Source: Metopolophium dirhodum (taxonomy: Eukaryota > Arthropoda > Insecta > Hemiptera > Aphididae). Taken from it: DNA of 64,000 bases. The position numbers were made by a program, and so were the translations under genes. The stretch is taken from positions 17,856,001 through 17,920,000 of the forward strand of contig NC_083567.1 of assembly GCF_019925205.1 (NCBI RefSeq), given 5' to 3'. Position 1 is the first letter of the stretch. Each line of letters opens with the position of its first letter. Below the pieces are notes generated by a model. That model was not told the DNA's origin. It saw only the letters and a program-made list of their open reading frames with translations, and did not search any database. Of the stretch, positions 37,559 through 49,400 are shown one piece after another.

Positions 37559-38379
37559 TCTCTTGACAGGGAATAAATAACAAATTATTTCAACAAATAT
37601 AATAAACTATAGATGGATATTTTTGATCATTGTGTATGCAAAGTTTAAAACAAGTATTTATAATAATATTACAATATTTTACAAAAACCCATTGCAATTA
37701 TTACTATATTAGGTACCATTTAACAAAATGCATAATATACATTTGACACAAGAAATTTGTTCAAAATCTTAAGTTTTTGATTTTATTTTAGAGAAAATAC
37801 TTTTAAGTTTTGTTATAAGTTGAAGGTAGATCGTAGATTTCTTTAGTTTTTTTGTAATAAACCATGTATTATATACATTGAATTGAGGCGTTGTAAAAAA
37901 AAATAGTTTCATATTCAAATACATTAAAAAAAATATTGGTGGGGTGAAATGTCCGAATTTAAGGTATAATATGTAAACCATGTGGTATATAGTATGCATA
38001 GTGCCACTATAGCCATTTCACGACGAAGTACTTCCACTGGAAGGTTTCTTCACTCTAAACTTCTTGTAATTATCGTATGTAATATTCTCAATTAAGCTTA
38101 TTGTTCTACGCGAAACATGGACTAGATATCCCAAATAAAAATTATGTTAATATATATATATATATATTATATATATTTCGAATTACAACAAAATTTGATT
38201 TCGGAAATTTAAACTTCAGACATCAAACATTTGACTGTATATTCGATATTTTTAAATTTAGGTTTGTAAGAAATGTTGTTTGAATAACCATGTACCAAAA
38301 ACTGTTATGTAGAAAATATTTTAGGTTTTAATAATGTATTAGGTTTAATATTATATCTAAATTGTTTGGTATCGCCTTA
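37559..38379. other. gene-free, between foldback and troponin C 3' end
   Basis: AT-rich, with a TA microsatellite at about 38149-38176. No exon is recognised. Confidence 0.4.
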
Positions 38380-38385
38380 TTTATT
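38380..38385 (-). promoter_or_regulatory. candidate polyadenylation signal of troponin C
   Basis: AATAAA on the - strand about 295 bases beyond the stop codon at 38680. It is plausible for a 3' UTR of ordinary length; other similar words exist in this AT-rich DNA. Confidence 0.4.
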
Positions 38386-38679
38386 TTTTAACTTGAAGAA
38401 AAAAATAAACTTAACGAATGTATTTATATTTACTAGTGACTTATTAGTTATTACGAAATTAATCAGCAAGAAATTATACATTAAAAATAATCATAAGTAG
38501 GTAAATAATAATAAGTTAAACATCAACTATATATATATATTTATATAGGTAAATAAGTAAGTAATAAAGCCTGTGGGTCTTAACATTTTAATTTAAATAA
38601 ATATTATAGGTTGTAAAACAAAACTGGGTTTTGAAAAATCATTTATAAATCTAAAAAGAAAATAAATAATGCACTTTGA

Positions 38680-41600
38680 TCAATCATCGCCGCCAGTCAT
38701 GACTTCCATGAATTCTATAAAGAAATAAAATAAAATACATTTATTATTGTTCACTTGTTTACTTTTGTATCTTTTCAAATATGATTGCACAATTTATAAA
38801 TAATTCATTAAATTTTATAATATGTATCAATATATGTATATATTATTAATAAAATAAACTGATATAAAGATTTTGTAAATTTGTTTATTTTGTTTTATAT
38901 TATTAGAAAATAGGTAACAGCTTAGATCTAAAATTAGATTTAGATTGTGAAGAATTATAATTTTTATCAAATTAAACGAGAATTACTGTTTCAGTGGTAA
39001 ATAATAAATAGTTTATAAATCTAATAGTACAGTAATAAATGTTTTATATTTTTTGTTACATTATAGTATTAATATTTACATTAAAAAATGTACATGTTGA
39101 TCAATGAATATAAGGATATTTTTTAATTTTGAAGTCGGTTTTAATAGTATTGGCTTAAGACTAAACACTTATAAATAAATGGAGGAAAATATAAGAATTA
39201 ATATTATAATGTCTAGACTCTAGACACTGTTTTTCAGTTTCTATTTTAAAATTTAAAATAATGCTCAAGCTTGTATTATACTATTGTCTGTCTGCAAATT
39301 CCATACCTACAGTAATTAGTAAACGTATCTTGTGTTTGCCAGAATCTTGTACGTAGCCAAATAGTTTAAGATGTTTAGCCAACATAGTGATTAACTATTA
39401 GGAAGCTATAATAATATATATTATAAGCAGTATAATATACTAGTATACTACTATAATTTTTAGTAAAAATAAAAATGTATTAATCAACTTATTTCGGTTT
39501 TAGATAAGGTGAGCTTAGGTTGATTTAATTTATGGATACTTAGTAATGTGGCGATAAGACTGAATATAAAATGATAATTACTGTTTTTATAAAAATAAAT
39601 TACTGCAATTTTAAGGAATATCGTTAATTAAATACCTAAACTAAAACATATATTTTGTTTAATATCACATTGTCGATGAGGTTATTTTTGTAATATATAA
39701 TATTAATGGAATGTACTCGATGAAAGATGACAGTAAAAATTTTTTTTTTTATAAGTCATTGATTATACTTACATTATATATAATTAATCTATGTACCTAA
39801 ACTATAAATAATAAATATTTTAAATTTAGAAATTTTACTAAGTCGAACTTTTAGGTAGGTTACCAGTATTGTAAAAGAATACTTATATAATGATTCATTT
39901 TTAATAGTAATTGAAAAAAATATTTTATTAATTACATTAACATCTTAATTGTAAATATCTTCATATTTTGTTGTGCTACAAATATTATAACTAATCACTA
40001 CTACCTACTTAATGTATTCCATATATTTTTTTTACTTGTGTTGTATTTATATTTGAAGTATTTTAACACACAATTATTTAAGACATTATTGACGAGGTGG
40101 ACCTAAATGCCAAGAAAATATTATTGGCATTTTTCCAGTTAAACATATCGTTGTTTCACTCAATATATTTTTAATGCTTCTCTTATCTCGAGTAAAAAAT
40201 ACGAAATCGTATTAAAAAGGCTAAAATATTTTCGAATTTGTTCGATAGATTTATTACTTTTTTTTGCGATTTTTGTAAAGTTATTCGAGAGTTTTGTCGT
40301 TGTATTCTTTATAATTTATACACATGTTATTTAGTGTATATCACAGTGTATGGGACAACAGTTAAAGAATAATGAAAAATATCAGGAGGGGATTATTATC
40401 CATACAACTTGATTCTGTTCTATATAATATAATATAATATTGTTATTTTTCCATTATTTTATATTTAAAAAAAATAATAAGTACATAGTTAACTTTACTC
40501 GTGACATGCAATTTTACAAGTTTTTTTTCTTTTGTTATACTATTGTCTATTACCTACTATTACATACTTAATACATTATGGAAGTTAAGGTTTTAATTTG
40601 TAATTTTACCAAAACGTATTTCAATAATAAATAGTAGTACCTATGTCCTATATTGAAAATATATATTATTATATTGGATATTGGGAATTATAAGGCTAAG
40701 GAGTATTTTTAAATTTCTGGTTTTTCATACCTTGGGTATCAAAAGTTTTCTAGTAGATACAACATTCTCACAGTGGGAATATATAATATAATATAATAAT
40801 ATACCTAATATGCTTGTATTTTCAAGTCACGTAAAATATTATCAGTTAATCAATTTTTCTTTTGGTTATTTAAATAGGTTAGTACGTGTCAAATATTTTT
40901 GTGGATATTTGTGTAGACTATAGAAACATTAACACCTATAATAGTAAAGTATGTAAATATATTAAAATTATTTTGAGTTTTATAATTGATTAATTAAATT
41001 AACATACAATGTTTAAAGTGATTTATTTAATAAGTACATTTATTTTTTCAAATTACACTGCAGTAATAATTTTCCGTCACTAATCATTATATTATATTAG
41101 GTAGGTTACCTACTTACATACATACGTTACGTTTTTTATGTGCACAATACTGTATAATTTTAAGCCAAGTTTTTTATAAATAAATAATTATTTATTTAGG
41201 TTATTTATTTATTTTTAGATTCTGAGCGGAGCTACAAATGTATTGGTTTTACAATGATGTGTTTTTTTGTGTACCTGTCATCACGTTTTGGAGCATAGAT
41301 AATACTTCAATATTTTAATTTTAAGGGTGGTTTTTAATACTAAATTGGATCTAGTTTTTTTTGGTGGTTGGTAAAATTCTTTGCTCTTTTCTAAATAATC
41401 AAGAAAATAAAAAAAAAATTACCAAAAAAAGAATATACGGGCATACAGTTTTTGACTATATCGATTTTGTTTTTTTTTGTTTTAATAAAAAACGAATAAC
41501 TATTATATTATTACAATTTTATAAACATGATAAAATTTTCAAAATATTTTGGCTCTTTTAAATATAGTTACAGACATCTAAAATTGTTGTTTTTTTTAAA

Positions 41601-44600
41601 ATTTGTATTGATATAATTTTTTTAAGTAAAAGAAGCTTGAAAATCGAACACAATAGGTTACCTCTAAGTTGTACTTACAGCAATAAAAAGTATCAACAAT
41701 AGATAGTAACAATTCAAAACCATTAAAATATGCAAATTATTTTGTAGTTAAAAATGCATTAAATGCTTAAAAGATATAAAATATGTATAATATATTACAA
41801 TTTTAATAAAAGATTACTTAAGTTAGTTTTACTGTAATTAAAAAAAAAAGTTAGTGTAAAGCCACATTCAATTTTTGGGAGTGTTTGAAAATCAAATGTT
41901 AATGTAATTGGATATTTATACGAAAAATAACGATTAGACAGTATTTTTGGCAAAAAATAGTTAAACCGGCTTCATTATACTTATAGAAAACTATTTTATT
42001 AACGGTAGTATAAATAAATTATAAGATTTCCTTATAAATAATACACACACCGTCCCCGCTCAGAATCATTTTTCGTATGCAATGGTTTATCATTGAATTC
42101 GAACTCAACATTTTATCCATTATACTGAACTCGATGACGATTGACATTCGAAACCTATTTTAAAGTAGCACAACTTCCCCAGTTTTTAATCTTATAAATA
42201 CATATTCAGAAAAGTTAACGTTATAACTAAAGTTAGCAAGTAAAAAATAAATAGATAATTTTTTACAAACCGTCAAAATCGACAGTGCCTGAACCATCAG
42301 AATCAATTTCCTCTATCATCATATCTAGATCTTCATTTGTTATTTTGTCGTCTAATTCTTTGAGTATTTCTCTTAAAACATCCGTGGTAATGTATCCATT
42401 TCCTAGTGTGAGATATAATTTTTAATTTAACTTAAATTAATAAAATATTATTATTTTCATCAAACCTTCTTTATCATATAATCTAAACGCTTCTTTTAGT
42501 TCCGCTTGCATAGCCTCCACGTCTTCCGGTTCATCTTCAGTTAGGAATCCAGCTGCTAGTGTAACAAATTCTTCGAATTCTAACTGTCCCGATCCTGATA
42601 AACAATACAAAATGTTATTGGCGTTTAAAAACAGTGAGCTATTCGATTCTTACTATGTTATAATATAATATATTTTGTAATAACATGATTATGCGTATTT
42701 AGTTCATATAAAATTAATTTCGTACCTACACAATTTTTTTTACAATATTGATTGAGATTAATGTGTCAAAATAAAACAATATTTAAAAATTGTTTATATT
42801 TTTTGAATATTTTTAACGATAGATGTATAAAAACAAATGTATAAAAAGTTTATTTTTCAAAAAGTTAAAACAATATAACGTCCTGCTTGAAGTATGGACT
42901 TTTTATTACTTGTTATGTGTTTGTATAACCTAAATAAACTATTATAGTCTGTGGTTAGGCGCGGCGCTGTGGATGAAATCAATCACGCAACGTGATTGAG
43001 AGTAAGCAACGGCCGCTGCTACTGGTTCTCTGATGGGTGACCACCCGGGTCCATAGTGACAAAAACCTTGCCACACAAACACGTGTTGCCAACCAACCGT
43101 ACCAACTATACCAACCATTCCAACCCTTCCAACGGTAACCCCTATAATAGCTAATAACCACAGTTGCCGGGCTCTAGACCAATAAAAAAAAAAAAACTAT
43201 AATGAATGGTAATAACTAATTATACTATTATTTGGTTGAAAATATACATACAGCTCACCCCCACAAAATAACAATTTAAATTTGAACGATGTTTCTTAGT
43301 TATTAAGCTGTAAGTACCTACTAAAGATAATATTCCACTACGATAATTCAGGTATTGTGGAAAAAGGGGCTATATTGTTTTGAATATTATATAGTAATTA
43401 ATTAATTATAATATACTAAAATGTTACAATTTATAAAAATTGTCTGAGTATAACAGGCTAGAATAAATATGACATTTATTTCATTATTTTAAATTTTATG
43501 TAAAACTATTATCCTTGGTACATAAAGTTTAATGAATCAGAAACTATTCATTCTGATTTAGATTTAGACGTTTCAGAATGGTCATAAAAAAACATCTGAA
43601 CAATAATTTACGTTGAAAAGGATGATTGTTATTTGGAAAAAAAGAAGTTTACATTACATGCTGATAAAGTATATGAAAATATAGTTTTAAAGTGTACCTA
43701 CTTAAAAATTCTATTAATCTTAATTTTAATAAATGCGATTATAAAGTATAATTGGAGGGTGAGCATGCTTAGTAAATCACCCTGTGTAAGATGTACAATA
43801 GTAAGTATGAATAGAAAAATGTTGGATAAATACAAGTGAAAGTTTTCCTAATAACCTAAAAATACTTAACTTTACGTATAACAAATACAAAATATATAAA
43901 GCATAATAGAAAATAGTAAATTTGCATTTTAAAAATCATACAAATTATATAGGTTACAATAATAATTGTATAGGTAAAAAGATATTTAGTGTTGCAATTT
44001 TTCAATAAACTTATTAACTGTCACATAATTTCTAGTAATTTAAAAAAGATAAATATAGTATTTACGTATATAATGGCCATTAGGACTGAACACATAATAA
44101 ATACGAGTTAAATAAAAAGGCAAGTGTTTGGTTTGGAAAATTTAAAAATACTCAATTTGAAATACTGTTTATCCCTTTCAATAACCATACGCCTCCCTAA
44201 TAAATAATAGTCATATAAACGAAGTTAAGTGTATACCACTCCCGCATCTGTTGTCTTCGTCTTTGGATACAAAAATTATTCCCGCCATAACATAGAACAT
44301 TTTTCGTTTAGAAGAATCCATTTTACTCTGTTATTTTTAATATTACAGTGAATTGACCTATTATTAAATTTAAAATTTAAAGTTTAGAATATTATCCAGG
44401 GGGTCAGGATTTTTTTAATATTTTAATTTTAAAGCGAGTACAACTGTGTAAAATATTAACATTTAAAAATGCTCCTAACTTTCTATAAAATTAAAATATA
44501 GAACAAAACTGGCTAGGAAGGAACATAAATAATATATTTACCCTTGCATTTTAGATTAGGTAAATTTACGGTAATATTAAAACTAACAGCAAAAAATAGA

Positions 44601-46319
44601 TTTTTTGAACGCTGAATTTTGGTGTGTTGTAATTACGTTTATAATAAAGAGAACAACGAAAACATGCGAGAATCACATCTTATTAAGAAAAGCTGGGGGC
44701 TATAGTTGCTACCTTCTATTATCTATAAGAATTTATGGTAGCTGCAACTTGCAATTATTTTTTAATTCAATTGTATTTTTAAATATTAACTGTAAATATA
44801 ATAGATATATATTTTATTTAAAGTAATTGATTAATATGCCATTTATTATATTTGTCATTACCAGTATAACTTATTTTACCCATTCTAATAATAATGATCT
44901 GTAGTTATTTGTAGTTCTTTCTCCCCAACATATTTATTAAGACAAGCGAATGTATAGAAAAATATATTGTTGAAACATTGCCAAAAATAATTCATATGTC
45001 TATCAATATTTTCGGGTCAGATTTAGTTTCATACCTCCAGGCTCCAATATTGTTTTTGTTTGCTACAATAATAGATTCTAAATATTTTATGAGGTAAATA
45101 TTTAACTAAATATTTTGGTGAATCAAATTATGTAGATAAATATAATATATATTGTACACATTCGTAAAATATAAATAAAACACTAAAAATTGGCATTTTA
45201 TAGTGATCTGTCTACCTGTAAGTTAATACATTGCACTCATAAGTACATATTGTTATTATATAACTCTTGAAAAAATTGTGAGAGAAGTGTTTAAAAAACC
45301 ATTTTATTTTGTGACTGGGAAATTTGGTTCCAGGTATATAACATTTTAAGTTATTAGCCCAACGCTGAAGTATCGTCGCTTCTATCATGTCTATATGTTT
45401 ATGAAAATTATATTATATTTCTTTGACCTATTGTACTATCGATGTATAGATTGTTGAATAACCTAATAAAAATTATAAAAAAAGTTACTATAATTTAAGT
45501 TAAATTTTAAGAAAAACAAAAAAAAAATTTTAAATGTGACTTTAATTTATTAAAAAGTTACTGAAGGAGCAAAATACGGCGATATATAATGTATATATAA
45601 TATGTTTTTGTAATTATAATAATAATAAGTTATTTATAATTCAAATATTAATTTAAACATTTGTTTCTTTTTATTTACAGGTAAGTGTTACCAAATCAAC
45701 TAAAAGAGAAATCACCAGTCTTAGGTAATAAAAACAAAATTTTCCTATAATTATTTTGGACATAATAGCAATTAAAGTAGGTAATATCATAATGGTATAA
45801 TAGAAAAAAATTTGTTTTAACAAATATACTTCAAGATAACTTAGACCTTTTAGTGTTGGTTACTTGCGTTTTAACTCGTATTAATTAGTTTATAATTATA
45901 TATATATATATGTATAATATTTAAATGATTTACCATCCGCATCGACCTCAGCAATAATTTCTTGTAAACGGTCCTCGGAAACGTCGTGACCCAACATTTG
46001 AAGAATTGTACCAACCATGTTGGCTTCAATGTATCCCTTGTCTTGAGCGAAAGCATCGAAAGCTCGCTTTAGTACTAAGATATAAATATTTCCATTATTG
46101 AACTGTTCAATATACATTTTTTTTAGATATGTAAGTATTATGTATAAATATATATATTTTAAATCTATAATACTTACGAGCTATTTGGTCTTTGTCTAGA
46201 TCGTCCTAAAAGCAAAAAAAAAATGTTAATAGGTAATTATTATCTATTTTATAAGCAATTGTGTTAATTAAAATTACTGAATTATAGTTTAAGTAGTTGG
46301 TACTTACTTTGGTTACCAT
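38680..46319 (-). CDS. TpnC: troponin C, complete, six coding exons
   Basis: Calcium sensor of the thin-filament troponin complex in muscle. Exons on the - strand: 46308-46319, 46178-46205, 45934-46074, 42466-42594, 42271-42402 and 38680-38714 (stop TGA 38680-38682). All introns are GT-AG and phases agree, giving 477 bases and 158 residues, normal for insect troponin C. The first exon encodes only MVTK. EF-hand loop I (from about residue 23) is degenerate and short. Loop II (58-69, DADGSGQLEFEE) is canonical. Loop III (101-112, DKEGNGYITTDV) lacks the final Glu. Loop IV (137-148, DSDGSGTVDFDE) is canonical. The pattern fits insect isoforms binding two calcium ions rather than the single-site stretch-activation isoform. 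Introns 3 (about 3.3 kb) and 5 (about 3.6 kb) contain a 5S-derived SINE, a foldback and a family A repeat. Calmodulin is excluded by length and loops I and III. Confidence 0.95.
41213..42187 (+). repeat. dispersed repeat family A, copy inside troponin C intron 5
   Basis: Starts TTTTAGATTCTGAGCGGAGC, with ACAATGATGTGT and CTGTCATCACGTTTT. It reaches the inverted word CCGCTCAGAATC (about 42058) and a diverged tail (ATTGAATTCGAACTC, GCACAACTTCCCCAG). It is more diverged than the copies at 5-7 kb, suggesting an older insertion, and lies opposite to the host gene. Confidence 0.7.
42951..43196 (+). mobile_element. 5S-rRNA-derived SINE (SINE3 type)
   Basis: Within the first ~100 bases, AGTAAGCAACGG (about 43001) and CTGATGGGTGACCACC (about 43030) match the A box and C box regions of the 5S rRNA internal promoter, at the right spacing. 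The body is rich in CCAACC words and ends in an A-run (43184-43196). AAACTATTATAG before and AAACTATAATG after are a probable imperfect target duplication. It lies in troponin C intron 3. A short open frame on the complement is an artefact. Confidence 0.75.
43505..43784 (+). mobile_element. truncated mariner-like MITE
   Basis: Ends GGTGAGCATGCTTAGTAAAT then CACCCTG, as the element at 7942-8619 does. Upstream TTAATGAATCAGAAACTATT also matches. The left terminus is missing. Confidence 0.55.
44235..44680. repeat. foldback element, second copy
   Basis: Left arm with ACCACTCCCGCATCTGTTGT and ATCCATTTTACTCTGTTA; right arm with TTAGATTAGGTAAATTTACG and AACATGCGAGAATCAC. It matches both arms of the foldback at 36645-37558 but without a MITE. 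It lies in troponin C intron 3. Confidence 0.6.
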
Positions 46320-46480
46320 TTTTTGTCGATCAAAAATATTTCTATTATGTAGAGCTGTTATTCTTTTAAGTGAACTAAGTTATAAGGAGCAGCCAAATAT
46401 TAAGGTGACTAGCAGAACTCGGAGAGACTGACGCATAGACGTCATAAAATGAAGTGGTCCCAAGCCAAGTACCAACAGTC
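46320..46480 (-). promoter_or_regulatory. troponin C 5' UTR and probable promoter
   Basis: On the - strand CTTATAAC (complement of 46379-46386) is a TATA-like box about 65 bases before the start codon, with CAGCTC some 25 bases further on as a possible start region. CCTTAATATTTGG just upstream resembles the A/T core bound by MEF2 or SRF in muscle genes, but fits neither consensus exactly. All inferred from motifs only. Confidence 0.4.
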
Positions 46481-49400
46481 TCCCTCCCGATTGTTTAAGT
46501 TAAAATTACGCCCATGTATTGTCTCTTCCCTTAAAAGTTAATTTTACTCATTCTTTTAAATGCCACTGTAAAATCGCCTTATATTCTTACGCAGATTTAT
46601 AAGTTGTGTAATTTATTACACTTTTATTACTCTTGCGTTATAATGGGCTTTTAAGTATTATAATAATTATATAATGACTATGTAAGTACACTACTTATTA
46701 TAACATATATCATAAATATAAATATAATGTATGAAATATTTTATATGATTTTTATATATTACGATAGTATACATTATACGTAGGTATTTATGTATTTAAT
46801 ATCTATGGACTATAAGTTGTTGAATTTATTTTTCTGTTACCTATAAAAACCTAGAGTAGGTATGTTTTATATTATTAAATAAAATTGAAGTAAATTTTAT
46901 AAATAAGTCGCATATTGGACACTATTTTGGCACTAGATTATGGATCGGCCGCGTTTAAATTTAAATTTCATTTGGCGTACACACAATGGAGACATATTGT
47001 ATCGATTGTTATACACCCAAAACCACGTACCTATGGTGCTTTGCACGCATCTAGGATTATTATTTGTTTGCTTATCCCTTAACTTTCTACCTACCATTGT
47101 CAATGAGATATATTAAATTGTAATTTATTTTACTTTTTAATTACCTATATATATATACATAATACATATAATATTTAAAACATATATAAACAAACAAATA
47201 AACAATAGTATAAGTACAAATGTACGTATATATTATTATGTTTAGGGTATGAAAAATATATTTTTTTAAATTTATTTTGAGTAGGTAATATTGTTTTGTG
47301 TTGATTGATTGTCTTCTGATCTATGAATGTTTTTTTTTTAAATATACATTATTAACATTTTAACTAAGGAAACTGGGTCATTCAACTGTCCTGGATGTCA
47401 ATGAAATGTGGTATGTTATTATATATTTGTATATCGACATTTAAAGCATTATAATACTTAAAAAAATAAATATATTTTCAAAAAAATAATTTACCAATAT
47501 TACTGTTTCGTTATAAAAATCATCACTCTATATATTCATATGTATTCGTTGAAATTCTTGAACAAGTTAAAAAACTTAGTAGCTAAGTATGTTTATTCTA
47601 TTTTTACTATTAACACAATTTAAAAATAATTTATATCATACTTATATATTGAATTATATACTATACATCTCCAATTTATGAACTTGCATAATGAGCTATA
47701 ACAAGAAAACCCATAAGTACCTACCTACTTCAATTTGGACACTCTTATTAATTAATTTACTGTACAATTATATATATTATGTGTGGTTTGTTAGAATTTT
47801 ACCGATAAATAGATGAAGTTTGACACATTCTCTAGATACTTGTAAATGTAAATGTGACAACTATTGGAATAATTATTAATTACTAGATACTAAACGTTTC
47901 GAATTAATCATGTTGACGACGGACATTACATAGGTATAAAGAACTTTTAAATAATTGATGTTGTTAAGAATACAATATCATCGTTTGAGTGACATCTTAG
48001 CTTATTAAAAAAAATTCAATAATACACAATTACGGGTGAATGTGTGGGACTATCAAAGTTATAACAAAAACATAATTAAGTGAAAAAACCATGATAAATT
48101 ATAAATGAAGGTTATTGTTTAAATTATTTATGCTTTTAAAATTAATAGCAAAACGTTTTCGTTAACTACGATTTGTTGTTGATGTTATTGGTAAATTTGT
48201 ATTCTTAAAACAATTGTATCATAAGGGGAAAACAGAGTAATTTTTCTATCAATATTACATGAAAGTTTTACTTATACTTACCTGGGTAGGAATATATTTA
48301 TAATCTAATTAATATTGTTCTAATTATATTATTATATTTAATACTGTATTTAATATTGTGGACAGTATATTTTCACAGTAATGACCCAGAACCCTGTTGC
48401 GTCGCAACTATAAGATAAATGATGAGCTGTTTTATTCATCGGTACATTTGTATTTCTGCGTACACGATATTTGCAGAACTTTCTATTTAATTTTATGTTC
48501 TATAATTCCGGTTGACTTCCAGTAGGTAATAATAATATAAGCCATCGGATGATGGTAGATAGTGGTTTACACAAGACAAAGTTTTACGATGTATTTTATC
48601 ACATAAAACTTACAGTCGCTCCTTTACCTATTAAAAACCCTCTTGTGCACATACTGTTGATTTCCTTCCTCACTAGCTTTAACTGGGACTAGGTAATTAT
48701 TTATTGTGCTCCTAACGTATAATACAACATGCATTGGCAATACAATATTGTATTCAGGATTTGTTTAATCATAGGAACAATTATTTTATGTACCGCGATA
48801 GCAGAGAATTAAATGACAGTGAATTAACAAAACTAAATTGTATGATGTGTTTCTTGAGATTTAAATTAGTCTTAAATTCAATTTAATTTAATTCATTTTA
48901 TACAAACAATAAAAGATTATCTTTGTATAATATTTTTAAACTGCGTTATTAATTTAAAAATAAGACAAATAAATAATTTATCCCGTTATTAATGTTTTTA
49001 AGCATCTGTGATATTATACTTTAGTTCTCTTTTAATTACCTAGTTTAAACAAAACATATACCTGAACTACATTTCTCTGACTTAAATAATAAATTATAGA
49101 GTATAAATAATTTTAAAGCTGTTGTAAAGATTAAATAAAAAACCTGACAATATAATGATTATAACTTGCATAGTATATAACTTTTTTATTATTACATTTT
49201 TTTTTTTTTTAATATATATACTTACTTTTATGTTAAGAAACTTAATATCAATAAAATAGGTTTGTTAAAGGTAAAATATGGACTGTGAGAACCACTATAA
49301 AAACGATTTCGAATTCTTAACTGAAATGGATTACCAGAGTTTCTCAATTTGTGATAGTGAACCTATTAAAAAGAAGAAAAACAATTAGGCCACTTTTGTA

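Noticed and set aside
42979..43161. Trp/Tyr-rich open frame on the - strand
   Set aside because: It is the complement of CCAACC-type repeats in the 5S-derived SINE.
49278..49388. 36-codon frame MDCENHYKND...
   Set aside because: Too short, no homology recognised, no supporting splice sites; kept only as a note.
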